Shown: positions 43,763-55,654 of the stretch, piece by piece | Layout: each line of letters starts with the position of its first letter | Numbering within the stretch: the stretch's first letter is position 1 | The notes under the pieces: generated by a model | Databases searched by the model: none | Told to the model about the DNA's origin: nothing | Seen by the model: the letters and a program-made list of their open reading frames with translations, nothing else | Made by a program: the position numbers and the translations under genes | NCBI GenBank assembly: GCA_947165025.1 | Contig: CAMUYQ010000002.1 | Coordinates: 124,001-188,000 of the forward strand | Reading direction: 5' to 3' | Length of the DNA stretch: 64,000 nucleotides | Source of the DNA: an uncultured Lachnospiraceae bacterium | GTDB taxonomy: Bacteria; Bacillota; Clostridia; Lachnospirales; Lachnospiraceae

Positions 43763-45134
43763 GAGAAAAAAGCGTTCATATAAGATCGACATGTGTTCGG
43801 GGCTTATCGTAAGCAGGCTTTTGCTGTTTACGGGGCCTCTTGTGCTTTCGTCAGTCCTGCAGCTTCTGTTCAATGCGGCAGATGTCATCGTAGTCGGAAA
43901 ATACGCGGGCGATAACTCCCTTGCCGCGGTAGGGTCGGTAGGTCCTCTCATTAATCTCTTTGTCGCTCTCTTTATGGGTCTGTCTATAGGAAGTAACGTA
44001 CTTGCTGCACGCGCATACGGGAGCAGGAATGATCTTCTGATGTCAAGATGCGTTCACACTTCGATGCTTGTCAGTCTGATCTCGGGAATTATACTTGCGG
44101 CGATGGGATTTTTCTTCACGGGCAGGATACTCATATGGATGAAGTCGCCTGCGGAAACGCTTCCGCTTGCGGGCCTTTATCTGAAGATATATTTTCTCGG
44201 GATGCCCGCGTCGATGGTGTATAACTTCGGAAGTGCGATACTTCGTGCTGTCGGGGATACGAGACGGCCCATGTATTATCTTACGGCAGCCGGCATCATA
44301 AATGTCATACTGAACCTTGTGTTTGTTATCAGTTTTAAGATGGATGTTGCCGGAGTTGCGACAGCTACGGTCATATCACAGATCATATCGGCAGCTCTCG
44401 TTGTTATCTGCCTGATGCACGAGAGAGGGGCGATGCGCCTTGATCTCAGGCTTCTTCGGATCGACAGGGACATTCTGGTAAAAATCATACGCATAGGACT
44501 TCCCGCAAGTTTTCAGGGAATGCTGTTTTCTCTGTCAAACGTGATAATCCAGTCTTCGGTGAACGAATTCGGAGCAACGGTAGTTGCGGGAAATTCCGCT
44601 GCCCAGAATCTGGAAGGCTTTGTGTATGTTTCGATGAACGCGTTCTATCAGGCATGTATCTCTTTTGTCAGCGCAAATGTCGGGGCAAGGAAGTTTGAGA
44701 GGATAAACAGGATACTTGTCCGTGCCGAAGCGTGTGTCATCATAACGGGAATGCTTCTCGGAGGATATGCGTATTTTGACGCACACAGGCTGATCTCGCT
44801 TTATACCAATTCGGATGCTGTTATTGCAGTGGGAAAGATCAGGATGATGTATGTATCTCTTCCGTATTTTCTGTGCGGGATGATGGATGTTATGGTCGGA
44901 GCGCTCCGTGGGCTCGGATACGCCGTGCTTCCGATGATAGTATCTCTTGTCGGAGCATGCGGATTGAGGCTCCTTTGGATATTCACGCTCTTTCAGACCC
45001 CGATGTTTCACGAAACAAAATATCTGTATCTGACATATCCCGTTTCATGGACGGTTACATTTCTGGCGCATGTTCTGTGCTATGTCATTGTCAAAAAGAG
45101 GTTTGACAGGACTCATGTAAACTCCGCTGATTGA
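43749..45134 (+). CDS. MATE-family efflux transporter
   Basis: A 461-residue, 12-helix MATE exporter that expels cationic drugs or metabolites with Na+ or H+. N-terminal LLLFTGPLVLSSVLQLLFNAADVIVVGKYAGDN-like region (residues ~20-60), an internal repeat from ~240, and GALRGLGYAVLPM near 385. It overlaps pncB by 14 bases; an alternative ATG lies at 43791. Confidence 0.92.
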   Translation: MLSAERKKRSYKIDMCSGLIVSRLLLFTGPLVLSSVLQLLFNAADVIVVGKYAGDNSLAAVGSVGPLINLFVALFMGLSIGSNVLAARAYGSRNDLLMSRCVHTSMLVSLISGIILAAMGFFFTGRILIWMKSPAETLPLAGLYLKIYFLGMPASMVYNFGSAILRAVGDTRRPMYYLTAAGIINVILNLVFVISFKMDVAGVATATVISQIISAALVVICLMHERGAMRLDLRLLRIDRDILVKIIRIGLPASFQGMLFSLSNVIIQSSVNEFGATVVAGNSAAQNLEGFVYVSMNAFYQACISFVSANVGARKFERINRILVRAEACVIITGMLLGGYAYFDAHRLISLYTNSDAVIAVGKIRMMYVSLPYFLCGMMDVMVGALRGLGYAVLPMIVSLVGACGLRLLWIFTLFQTPMFHETKYLYLTYPVSWTVTFLAHVLCYVIVKKRFDRTHVNSAD

Positions 45135-45161
45135 TTTTCACCAAATATTCATATTTAACTG

Positions 45162-45190
45162 TTGACAAGGAAAAATGGCAGTGGTACATT
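45162..45190 (+). promoter_or_regulatory. Sigma-A promoter of the hrcA operon
   Basis: TTGACA (45162-45167), 17 bases, TACATT (45185-45190). The CIRCE operator lies right after the predicted start. Confidence 0.9.
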
Positions 45191-45201
45191 ATGTACAGAT
45201 G

Positions 45202-45228
45202 TTAGCACTCTAACGAGTCGAGTGCTAA
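45202..45228. promoter_or_regulatory. CIRCE operator (HrcA binding site)
   Basis: TTAGCACTC (45202-45210), a 9-base spacer and GAGTGCTAA (45220-45228), a perfect inverted repeat equal to the CIRCE consensus. HrcA binds it and represses the operon until heat shock. Confidence 0.98.
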
Positions 45229-45250
45229 CAACCCGAAAGGATGGTTCCAG

Positions 45251-46300
45251 TTGGCACTTGATGACAGAAAGAAAAAGATACTTCTTGCCATAATCAGGAC
45301 TTATCTTGAGACCGGAGAACCGGTCGGCTCAAGAACGATCTCGAAGATCGAAGGACTTGATCTTTCATCGGCGACGATACGTAATGAGATGGCGGATCTT
45401 GTTGATATGGGGTATATACTCCAGCCACATACATCCGCGGGACGTATCCCTTCGGATAAAGGATACAGGTTCTATGTTGACCAGCTCATGGCTGAGAAGG
45501 AACAGAAGCTTGAGGAGCGTGAGCGCGAAGCGGATGAGATGAAGGACATGCTTGTCGAGAAAGCGGACAGGATGGAACGCCTTCTCAAACAGGTAGCAAG
45601 GAGTCTTTCGGCCAACACGAACTATGCCGCGATGATATCCGCACCGAGATATAACATCAACAGGCTTAAGTTCATACAGCTGTCGCGCATGGAGGCGAAC
45701 AGGATCGTTGCCGTGATCGTTGTCGAAGGCAACATGATCAAGAACCAGATAATCAATATTGATGAGCCTATCGATGACGAGACACTTTTAAAGCTGAACA
45801 TGCTTCTGAACACAACGCTTAACGGAATGGCGATCGAGGACATCAATCTTTCGATAATCAGCAAGATGAAGCAACAGGCGGGTGAACAGGCAGGCATCAT
45901 TTCCGAGGTCATAGATGCCGTTGCCGAATCGATCAAGGCCGACGAGGATCTGGAGATATACACGAGCGGAGCAAACAATATCTTCAAATATCCCGAGCTT
46001 GCGGATAATGAAAGAGCAAGCGAGATCATAACCGCATTTGAAGAGAAAAAACAGCTGACCGATATCGTTTACGAAACGCTGTCCCACTCGGATGAAAAAG
46101 GTATCCAGGTTTACATCGGAGAAGAATCTCCGGTCGCGAATATGAAGGACTGCAGTGTCGTCACCGCAACGTATGAACTCGATGAAGGCATACACGGAAC
46201 GATAGGTATCATAGGACCCAAGAGAATGGATTACGACAAGGTTCTGTCCACGATGAAGAAGCTGACCAATGAACTTGACACAATGTTTAAGAAGAATTGA
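45251..46300 (+). CDS. hrcA: Heat-inducible transcription repressor HrcA
   Basis: A 349-residue repressor: N-terminal winged helix (KKKILLAIIRTYLETGEPVGSRT, ATIRNEMADLVDMGYILQPHTSAGRIPS), then a GAF-like and dimerisation part ending in ELDTMFKKN. It controls its own operon through CIRCE and needs GroEL in other Firmicutes. The start is TTG, 9 bases after AAAGGA; no in-frame ATG is nearer. Confidence 0.97.
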   Translation: MALDDRKKKILLAIIRTYLETGEPVGSRTISKIEGLDLSSATIRNEMADLVDMGYILQPHTSAGRIPSDKGYRFYVDQLMAEKEQKLEEREREADEMKDMLVEKADRMERLLKQVARSLSANTNYAAMISAPRYNINRLKFIQLSRMEANRIVAVIVVEGNMIKNQIINIDEPIDDETLLKLNMLLNTTLNGMAIEDINLSIISKMKQQAGEQAGIISEVIDAVAESIKADEDLEIYTSGANNIFKYPELADNERASEIITAFEEKKQLTDIVYETLSHSDEKGIQVYIGEESPVANMKDCSVVTATYELDEGIHGTIGIIGPKRMDYDKVLSTMKKLTNELDTMFKKN

Positions 46301-46311
46301 GGGTGAAAAGA

Positions 46312-48872
<2,561 letters not shown>

Positions 48873-48879
48873 ATAAAAA

Positions 48880-50073
48880 ATGGCAGAGAGTAAAAGGGAC
48901 TATTACGAGGTCCTCGGCGTTGATAAGACTGCCGATGACAGCACGATAAAAAGTGCATACAGAAAACTTGCCAAGAAGTATCATCCTGATATGAACCCGG
49001 GCGACAAAGCCGCGGAGGCCAAATTCAAAGAGGCCTCCGAGGCTTATGCCGTGCTGAGCGATCCCGATAAGAGAAGACAGTATGATCAGTACGGTCATGC
49101 CGCATTTGAGCAGGGTGGAGCCGGCGGATTTGGTGGATTCGATTTCGGATCGATGGACTTCGGAGACATATTCGGAGACATATTCGGGGATCTGTTCGGA
49201 GGCGGCAGAAGCCGTGGCGGCGGCAGATCATATAACGGCCCGATGAAAGGTGCGAACGTAAGGGCAAGCGTTCGGATCACGTTTGAGGAAGCGGTGTTCG
49301 GCTGCGAAAAAGAGATTGAGCCTCTTCAGAAGGACGAATGCAAGACCTGTCACGGAACAGGTGCAAAGCCCGGTTCAAGCCCCGTCACTTGTACGAAGTG
49401 CGGCGGAAAGGGCCAGGTCGTATTTACATCCCAGTCGCTGTTCGGAACGGTACGTAATGTACAGAGCTGTCCGGACTGCTTGGGAACCGGTAAGATAATA
49501 AAGGATAAATGTCCGGACTGTCGCGGACAGGGATACATCGCATCGCGCAAGAAGCTTGCCGTATCGATACCGGCAGGAATAGACAACGGACAGAGCGTCC
49601 GTCTTCGTGAGAAGGGTGAGCCCGGAACAAACGGCGGACCGAGAGGTGATCTCCTTGTCGAAGTGATCGTTGCCCCGCATCCGATATTCCAGAGACAGGA
49701 CACGAACATATACTCAACTGCCCCGGTTTCATTTGCCGTGGCGGCACTCGGCGGGGACATCCTGATAGATACAGTAGACGGAAAGGTTTCATATACGGTC
49801 AAGCCCGGAACCCAGACGGATACGAAGATCAGGCTTAAAGGAAAAGGTGTTCCGTCGCTCAGGTCGGCAAGCGTTCGCGGAGACCATTATGTGACGCTCG
49901 TTGTGCAGACGCCGACGAAACTGTCAAATAAAGCAAAGGAACTGCTTAAGGAATTTGATGCCGAAACGGACGATTCACTGACAACGGTCGAGAGATACAA
50001 GGAATCCAAGGCCGGACAGGACGGCGGCAAGGGCGATAAGACGGATAAGAAAAAACGCGGATTTATGAAATGA
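48880..50073 (+). CDS. dnaJ: Chaperone DnaJ (Hsp40)
   Basis: A 397-residue type I J-protein. J domain residues 1-70 with the HPD triad ([11 protein letters not shown]), a Gly/Phe-rich stretch (~75-120), four zinc-finger CxxCxGxG repeats ([32 protein letters not shown]) at ~155-215, then the substrate-binding C-terminal domains. Starts 7 bases after dnaK. Confidence 0.98.
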   Translation: MAESKRDYYEVLGVDKTADDSTIKSAYRKLAKKYHPDMNPGDKAAEAKFKEASEAYAVLSDPDKRRQYDQYGHAAFEQGGAGGFGGFDFGSMDFGDIFGDIFGDLFGGGRSRGGGRSYNGPMKGANVRASVRITFEEAVFGCEKEIEPLQKDECKTCHGTGAKPGSSPVTCTKCGGKGQVVFTSQSLFGTVRNVQSCPDCLGTGKIIKDKCPDCRGQGYIASRKKLAVSIPAGIDNGQSVRLREKGEPGTNGGPRGDLLVEVIVAPHPIFQRQDTNIYSTAPVSFAVAALGGDILIDTVDGKVSYTVKPGTQTDTKIRLKGKGVPSLRSASVRGDHYVTLVVQTPTKLSNKAKELLKEFDAETDDSLTTVERYKESKAGQDGGKGDKTDKKKRGFMK

Positions 50074-50075
50074 TC

Positions 50076-50105
50076 AGGGGGACTTCGGTCCCCTTGAATT
50101 GTTTT
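50076..50105 (+). terminator. Terminator of the hrcA-dnaJ operon
   Basis: AGGGGGAC (50076-50083), TTCG tetraloop, GTCCCCTT (50088-50095), then GAATTG and a T-run. The downstream promoter overlaps its 3' arm. Confidence 0.75.
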
Positions 50106-50122
50106 TGTAAATACCATATAAT
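50094..50122 (+). promoter_or_regulatory. Sigma-A promoter of the DUF3048 lipoprotein gene
   Basis: TTGAAT (50094-50099), 17 bases, TATAAT (50117-50122). The -10 ends 8 bases before the ATG at 50131 and no SD is present, so the mRNA is predicted to be leaderless. Confidence 0.85.
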
Positions 50123-50130
50123 GTCATATT

Positions 50131-51276
50131 ATGAGAAAATCAAGTATATTAAAACCATTGGCTGCGGGCCTTGTCCTTGCGCTTATGCTGACGGGCTGTT
50201 CGGGATGCGGCGCATCGACAGATCCTGTTCAGGATCCGGGAAACGTAACGGCCGAACCTGACAAGCCTTCAGACGATACAAACGATAAACCGGGACAGGA
50301 AGAGACGGTAGCAGAGGATGATCCGAATGCTCTTCCCGAAGGAATGATGAGAAGTTATCTTACCGGACTTCCGGTTGATGAGAAGATCGGAAACAGAAGA
50401 CCGGTCGCGATAATGCTCAACAACCTCAAACCTGCACAGCCCATGAGCGGAGTCAGCTATGCGGATGTCGTGTACGAATATGTTGTTGAGGGCGCGATAA
50501 CGAGACTGATGGGACTGTTCGAGAACTATGACGATCTCGAGAAGATCGGGTCCGTCAGAAGCTGCCGTGAATATTTTGTTTATACGGCACTTGAGTTTGA
50601 TGCGATATACTGCCACTTCGGACAGGCATCATATGCGGTCGATCTTCTGAACAAGGATTACGTCGATAACATAAACGGACTCGGACCTGCCGGAGAGGTA
50701 ACATACTACAGGACAACCGACCGACAGGCACCGCACAACGTATATACGAGCAAGAACGGAATAGATGCCGGTATAGACATGCTCGGATACAGAAGAGATC
50801 ATTACGAGGGATACAAAGGAAAGTTCAAGTTCTGCGATCTGGACAAAGAGGTCACGAACGAGGGCGGTATCAGTGCAAAACATATAGAGCCCAAGTACAG
50901 GATCAACAAGCCGTGGTTTGATTACAACGAGAAGACGGGCAAGTACGACAGGTACCAGTACGACGGTCCTCAGATAGACGATCTGACAGGCGAGCAGTTA
51001 TCGTATGACAACGTTATCCTGCAGTACAATTTCTGGGTACAGCTCGACGACAAGGATTATCTTGCATTTGACTGTCATAACGGCGGGGCGATCCAGTACT
51101 GCACAAAGGGAAAATGTGTTGCGGGAACGTGGAAGCGTGAACTGAACGAAGATAATTACGACATGTCCGCGATCAGGTATTACGACTTGGACGGAAACGA
51201 ACTTGAGATAAACAACGGTAAGACGTTTGTCTGTGTCATCCAGAATGATGAAGTCGAGAACGTCGTTGTTGAATGA
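50131..51276 (+). CDS. DUF3048 (YerB-type) lipoprotein
   Basis: A 381-residue lipoprotein: a basic N terminus, hydrophobic helix and lipobox L20-T-G-C23, then a Pro/Asp/Glu-rich linker and the DUF3048 domain from ~65 (RPVAIMLNNLKPAQPMSGVSYADVVYE, IGSVRSCREYFVYTALEFDAIYCH). The family is widespread in Firmicutes and its role is not known. The start is fixed by the promoter at 50094-50122. Confidence 0.9.
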   Translation: MRKSSILKPLAAGLVLALMLTGCSGCGASTDPVQDPGNVTAEPDKPSDDTNDKPGQEETVAEDDPNALPEGMMRSYLTGLPVDEKIGNRRPVAIMLNNLKPAQPMSGVSYADVVYEYVVEGAITRLMGLFENYDDLEKIGSVRSCREYFVYTALEFDAIYCHFGQASYAVDLLNKDYVDNINGLGPAGEVTYYRTTDRQAPHNVYTSKNGIDAGIDMLGYRRDHYEGYKGKFKFCDLDKEVTNEGGISAKHIEPKYRINKPWFDYNEKTGKYDRYQYDGPQIDDLTGEQLSYDNVILQYNFWVQLDDKDYLAFDCHNGGAIQYCTKGKCVAGTWKRELNEDNYDMSAIRYYDLDGNELEINNGKTFVCVIQNDEVENVVVE

Positions 51277-51352
51277 GTATGAAATGCAGGGCCTTGTGTT
51301 AACAGGGCCTTGTTTATTGTTTATATGAACACATTATCTGCCGGAGAGAAAA

Positions 51353-52303
51353 ATGAGATATAACAGATACACGATAGAAACAACAACAGTTGCCGAGGAC
51401 ATAATAATCAGCATGCTCGATGATCTCGGAGTGGAGGGTGCACAGATCGAGGACAGGGTGCCGCTTACCGAAGACGAGCTGGCCGGGATGTTTGTTGATA
51501 TTATGCCGCAGCAGGGCGAGGACGACGGAAAGGCATATGTGTCGTTCTATCTTGATGCCGATGAGGATCACGAAGAGCTTCTTAAGGATATAAGGGCAGA
51601 ACTGGATGACATGAAGAGTTATCTGAACGTAGGAAGCTGCACTATATCGCAGACCGTTACGGAGGATGAGGATTTTCTGAACAACTGGAAGAAGTATTTC
51701 CATCAGTTCTATATAGATGATATCCTGTTCATACCGTCATGGGAAAAGGTTGAAGAGCCGGATCACACCGGGATGATCATCCATATCGATCCGGGAACAG
51801 CGTTCGGGACCGGAATGCATGAGACAACACAGCTCTGTATACGCGCCCTTAGAAAGTATGTTACGAAAGGCTGCAGCGTGCTTGATGTCGGAACGGGCAG
51901 TGGAGTACTGGCGGTGCTTTCATACAAGTTCGGTGCAGGAAGCATAACAGGTACCGATCTTGATACGTGTGCGGAAGCTGCAACATCTGACAACCTTGCA
52001 GCAAACGGTCTTGCGGATAAAGATTTCAGGCTCATCATAGGAAATCTGATAGATGATAAAAAGGTACAGGAAGAGGTCGGCACGGGATATGATATAGTTG
52101 TTGCGAACATCCTTGCCGAAGTTCTGATACCGCTTCTTCCGGAAGGGATAAAGTGCTTAGGAAGCGGCGGATACTATATCATGTCCGGAATAATAGATGA
52201 TAAGGAAGAAGCAGTTGTCGCCGCGTGCCGCGAGCAGGGACTTGAAGTGGTTGAGGTAAACCGGCAGGGTGAGTGGTCCGGCGTAGTCTGCCGCAAGTTG
52301 TAG
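51353..52303 (+). CDS. prmA: Ribosomal protein L11 methyltransferase PrmA
   Basis: A 316-residue SAM-dependent enzyme that methylates L11. An N-terminal recognition domain (~1-130) precedes the Rossmann domain with IDPGTAFGTGMHETTQLC, VLDVGTGSGVLAVL, TGTDLD and VVANILAEVLIPL. In many Firmicutes prmA and rsmE follow dnaJ, as here, with the DUF3048 gene interposed. Confidence 0.96.
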   Translation: MRYNRYTIETTTVAEDIIISMLDDLGVEGAQIEDRVPLTEDELAGMFVDIMPQQGEDDGKAYVSFYLDADEDHEELLKDIRAELDDMKSYLNVGSCTISQTVTEDEDFLNNWKKYFHQFYIDDILFIPSWEKVEEPDHTGMIIHIDPGTAFGTGMHETTQLCIRALRKYVTKGCSVLDVGTGSGVLAVLSYKFGAGSITGTDLDTCAEAATSDNLAANGLADKDFRLIIGNLIDDKKVQEEVGTGYDIVVANILAEVLIPLLPEGIKCLGSGGYYIMSGIIDDKEEAVVAACREQGLEVVEVNRQGEWSGVVCRKL

Positions 52304-52313
52304 CATCAAAAAC

Positions 52314-53066
52314 ATGTACAGATTCTTTGTTGAAAAAGAACAGATAAATACGGATGACAGGCGTGTCGTGATCACCGGAGAGGATGTGAATCACATCAAA
52401 AACGTTCTTCGCATGAAAGAAGGCGAGGAAGTGTCCGTGATGGCAGCCGGCGATGACACGGAGTACAGGTGTGCCGTAAAGGGATTTACAGCCGATACGG
52501 TCGAGCTGACGCTTCTGTTTGTCAAGGAGAGTAACGTTGAACTGCCGTGTGAGATCGTACTTTATCAGGCACTTCCGAAATCGGACAAGATGGAGACGGT
52601 CATAACAAAAGCAGTGGAACTCGGAGCGGTACGGATAGTGCCGGTTGCAACAGAGCGTTCGGTGGTAAAGCTTGACAGTGAAAGAGCCGGAAAAAAGGTC
52701 ACAAGGTGGAACGCGATCTCGGAAGCTGCGGCAAAACAGAGCAAGCGTGCAGTCATTCCCGAAGTAAGCAATGTTATGAGCGTGACAGAAGCGCTTGATG
52801 ACTGTAAAGAGTTTAACGTCAGGATCATTCCGTATGAACTGGCGGATTCCGACTCCATGAACACAACCCGCACTGTGATGGAAAAGATCAGGCCCGGCGA
52901 CAGGGTTGCGGTGTTTATAGGACCTGAGGGCGGCTTTACCGAAGAAGAGATAGAACTGGCAAAAGAGGCTGGATTCAGTCCGGTAACACTCGGACACAGG
53001 ATCCTTCGGACAGAGACTGCGGGGATGGTCGTGCTGTCCTGGATCGGATATAATATCGAAGTATGA
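52314..53066 (+). CDS. rsmE: 16S rRNA m3U1498 methyltransferase RsmE
   Basis: A 250-residue SPOUT methyltransferase: N-terminal PUA-like domain with HIKNVLRMKEGEEV, then the knot with LYQALPKSDKMETVITKAVELG, IGPEGGFTEEEIELAKEAGF and LGHRILRTETA. Starts 10 bases after prmA and overlaps the desulfurase by 4. Confidence 0.96.
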   Translation: MYRFFVEKEQINTDDRRVVITGEDVNHIKNVLRMKEGEEVSVMAAGDDTEYRCAVKGFTADTVELTLLFVKESNVELPCEIVLYQALPKSDKMETVITKAVELGAVRIVPVATERSVVKLDSERAGKKVTRWNAISEAAAKQSKRAVIPEVSNVMSVTEALDDCKEFNVRIIPYELADSDSMNTTRTVMEKIRPGDRVAVFIGPEGGFTEEEIELAKEAGFSPVTLGHRILRTETAGMVVLSWIGYNIEV

Positions 53067-54247
53067 GTATTTATCTTGATAACAGCGCTACGACGCGCAC
53101 GTTTGATGAAGTAACGGAATATATGACGCGCATCATGAAGGAGAACTTCGGCAATCCTTCAAGCATGCACATGGCCGGCGTTAACGCCGAAAAGGAAGTG
53201 AAGATCGCGCGTGAGACGATAGCAAAGATCCTGAAGGCCGATGAGAAAGAGATCATCTTTACATCGGGCGGTACGGAATCAGATAACCTAGCGCTTATCG
53301 GATGCGCACTTGCAAACAGACGCGCCGGCAGTCATCTTATCACTACCAAAGTCGAACATCCCGCGGTTCTTGAGACGATGAAATATCTTGAAGAGCAGGG
53401 ATTTTCGGTAACGTATCTTGATACGGAAAGCGACGGAAGAGTAAATCCCGAAACGCTGAAAAATGCACTTACGGATCAGACGATCCTCGTGTCGGTGATG
53501 CATGTCAATAACGAGATCGGAGCCGTAAATGACATAGAGACTTTGTCCGGGATCGTAAAATCATACAATCCGGCTGTACTGTTTCACACGGATGCCGTGC
53601 AGTCGTTCGGAAAACTGAACGTGAACCCGAAGAAACTGAAGGCCGATCTTGTGTCGGTAAGCGCCCACAAGATCCACGGTCCTAAGGGCGTCGGATTCTT
53701 GTATGTCAAAGACGGAACAAAGATCAGACCGATACTGTTCGGAGGCGGACAGCAGAAGGGAATGCGCTCCGGTACCGAAAACGTTCCGGGGATAGCCGGA
53801 ATGGGACTTGCCGCAAAACTTTCATATCAGGATTTTGAATCAAAGACCGGTGCGATGTATGATCTGAAGAGATATTTTGTCGAAGAGCTGCTTAATCTTG
53901 ACGGAGTGAGCATTAACGGGATCGTCACCGATGGAGGAAAGATCACCGACGAAGCGGTCAGGCAGACGGCACCGCATATCGTGAGCGCATCGTTTGAAGG
54001 GATCCGCGCGGAAGTGCTCCTGCATGCGCTTGAAGCAAAGGGGATATATGTTTCGTCGGGAAGCGCATGTGCGTCAAATAAGCCCGCGGTAAGCAATACA
54101 CTGCTTGCGATCGGACTGCCTCAGAAACTGCTCGATTCGACGCTGCGGTTCTCGATGTCTGCAGAGACCACACGCGAAGAGATCGACACGACACTTGAAG
54201 TTCTCGCAGACGAACTTCCCAAGTTGAGAAGATTTATTAGACAGTAA
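53063..54247 (+). CDS. Cysteine desulfurase (NifS/IscS family)
   Basis: A 394-residue PLP enzyme taking sulphur from cysteine. PLP-binding Lys203 in VSVSAHKIHGPKG; persulphide Cys336 in SSGSACAS; FGNPSSMHMAG and FTSGGTESDNLAL near the start. The next gene is ThiI, so this enzyme most likely supplies sulphur for 4-thiouridine in tRNA and thiamine thiazole. Confidence 0.95.
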   Translation: MSIYLDNSATTRTFDEVTEYMTRIMKENFGNPSSMHMAGVNAEKEVKIARETIAKILKADEKEIIFTSGGTESDNLALIGCALANRRAGSHLITTKVEHPAVLETMKYLEEQGFSVTYLDTESDGRVNPETLKNALTDQTILVSVMHVNNEIGAVNDIETLSGIVKSYNPAVLFHTDAVQSFGKLNVNPKKLKADLVSVSAHKIHGPKGVGFLYVKDGTKIRPILFGGGQQKGMRSGTENVPGIAGMGLAAKLSYQDFESKTGAMYDLKRYFVEELLNLDGVSINGIVTDGGKITDEAVRQTAPHIVSASFEGIRAEVLLHALEAKGIYVSSGSACASNKPAVSNTLLAIGLPQKLLDSTLRFSMSAETTREEIDTTLEVLADELPKLRRFIRQ

Positions 54248-54297
54248 GTATAATCGGAGGCTCGGGACCTGAGATCAGTCTTCAGGGTAACAGAATC

Positions 54298-54303
54298 TAA
54301 TAT
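54298..54303 (+). promoter_or_regulatory. Candidate -10 of the structured RNA before thiI
   Basis: TAATAT lies 6 bases before the GGTTC that opens the predicted RNA, the right distance for a start at 54310. The -35 region (TCAGTC at 54275-54280) is poor. Confidence 0.4.
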
Positions 54304-54309
54304 ATTATA

Positions 54310-54448
54310 GGTTCGGGGACAGAGGTTGTTTCGAGAAAACCTTGTGGAGACGCCGGTACTTAGCCGGTGTTCTTTACCGGCTTATGTACCGCTGCGTCGG
54401 AACAGGAGCGCGAGCGCGTTTTCGAGAAATTACCTCTGCCCGAGAACC
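54310..54448 (+). ncRNA. Structured RNA before thiI, 6S-like (candidate ssrS)
   Basis: A closing stem pairs 54310-54326 with 54432-54448: GGTTC/GAACC, GGG/CCC and CAGAGGT/ACCTCTG, separated by 2-base bulges. The apical arm pairs GACGC/GCGTC, CGGTAC/GTACCG and AGCCGGT/ACCGGCT, ~18 bp, between 54349 and 54398. Between them is a large bubble (left 54327-54348, right 54399-54431) whose 3' side holds a small GCG/CGC hairpin (54408-54417). This is the shape of 6S RNA, which binds sigma-A RNA polymerase. It ends 15 bases before thiI with no terminator, so a thiI leader is an alternative. Confidence 0.5.
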
Positions 54449-54463
54449 GAAAAGGAAACCAAT

Positions 54464-55645
54464 ATGAAATACTCAACCTACTTAATCAAATACGCCGAGA
54501 TCGCCATCAAGGGCAAGAACCGCTACGTATTCGAGGACGCCCTTATGCACAGGATGCGCCTTGCTCTCAAGCAGATCGATGGCGAATTTGCCGTATCCAA
54601 AACCCAGGGCAGGATGTATGTCGACTGCAAGAGCGACTACGACTTCGACGAGCTTATCGCGGCTCTGAAAAAGGTATTCGGTATCAACGCGATCTGCCCG
54701 ATGGTCAGAGTTGAGAAGAAGGACTTTGACAGCCTCAGGGAAGAAGTTATCAGATATGTGTCGGAAGAGTATCCCGACAGGAACAAAACGTTCAAGGTGT
54801 TCGCAAGACGCGCGGACAAATCCTTCCCTGTCAGGTCGACCGAGATGAACTGTGCACTCGGCGAGGCGATACTCACAGCTTTTCCCGAAATGAAAGTTGA
54901 CGTTCATACACCCGAGATCGAGCTTAACGTCGAAGTGCGTGAGGACGTCTGCATTTATTCAAAACAGATACCCGGTCCGGGAGGTATGCCGATAGGAACG
55001 AACGGCAAGGCCATGCTCCTTCTGTCGGGAGGTATCGATTCACCTGTAGCCGGATACATGATCGCAAAGCGCGGTGTCAAGATCGATGCTGTGTATTTCC
55101 ATGCGCCGCCGTATACGAGTGAGCGTGCAAAACAGAAGGTTGTGGATCTTGCAAGGATCGTTGCGGGATACGCCGGGACGATATGTCTTCATGTCATCAA
55201 CTTCACGGATATACAGCTTGCGATATATGAGAAGTGCCCTCATGACGAGCTGACCATCATCATGAGAAGATACATGATGAGGATAGCCGAACAGATCGCA
55301 AAGGAAAATGACTGCCTCGGACTGATCACAGGCGAGAGTATAGGGCAGGTAGCCAGCCAGACGATCCAGTCGCTTTCCGTTACGAACGAGGTCTGCACAC
55401 TTCCCGTGTTCAGGCCACTCATAGGATTTGATAAACAGGAGATCATTGAGATCTCGGAAAAGATAAACGCATTTGAGACATCGATACTTCCGTATGAAGA
55501 CTGCTGCACGATATTTGTTGCAAAACATCCTGTCACAAAGCCAAATCTTTCGGCTATAAAAAGGTCGGAGACAAAGCTTGAGGATGTGATCGATGAGCTT
55601 GTTCAAAAAGCGATAGAGACCGACGAAGTGATCAATGTGATCTAG
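54464..55645 (+). CDS. thiI: tRNA 4-thiouridine synthase ThiI
   Basis: A 393-residue enzyme that adenylates U8 of tRNA and adds sulphur. NFLD and THUMP domains (to ~165; KYAEIAIKGKNRYVFE, VFARRADKSFP), then the PP-loop LLSGGIDSPVAG with D192. No C-terminal rhodanese domain, as in most Firmicutes, so persulphide must come from a separate desulfurase, encoded just upstream. The frame opens at 54326 through the structured RNA, but SD AAAAGG and the conserved MKYSTYLIKYAE place the start at 54464. Confidence 0.96.
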   Translation: MKYSTYLIKYAEIAIKGKNRYVFEDALMHRMRLALKQIDGEFAVSKTQGRMYVDCKSDYDFDELIAALKKVFGINAICPMVRVEKKDFDSLREEVIRYVSEEYPDRNKTFKVFARRADKSFPVRSTEMNCALGEAILTAFPEMKVDVHTPEIELNVEVREDVCIYSKQIPGPGGMPIGTNGKAMLLLSGGIDSPVAGYMIAKRGVKIDAVYFHAPPYTSERAKQKVVDLARIVAGYAGTICLHVINFTDIQLAIYEKCPHDELTIIMRRYMMRIAEQIAKENDCLGLITGESIGQVASQTIQSLSVTNEVCTLPVFRPLIGFDKQEIIEISEKINAFETSILPYEDCCTIFVAKHPVTKPNLSAIKRSETKLEDVIDELVQKAIETDEVINVI

Positions 55646-55654
55646 GTGTGGTGT

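Noticed and set aside
51289-51316. Possible terminator after the DUF3048 gene.
   Set aside because: AGGGCC and GGGCCTT can pair weakly, but the repeats are mainly direct and the T-run is interrupted; too uncertain to list as a feature.
54326-54463. Upstream extension of thiI by 46 codons.
   Set aside because: These codons cover a strongly paired RNA, do not match ThiI proteins, and a good SD sits before the ATG at 54464.
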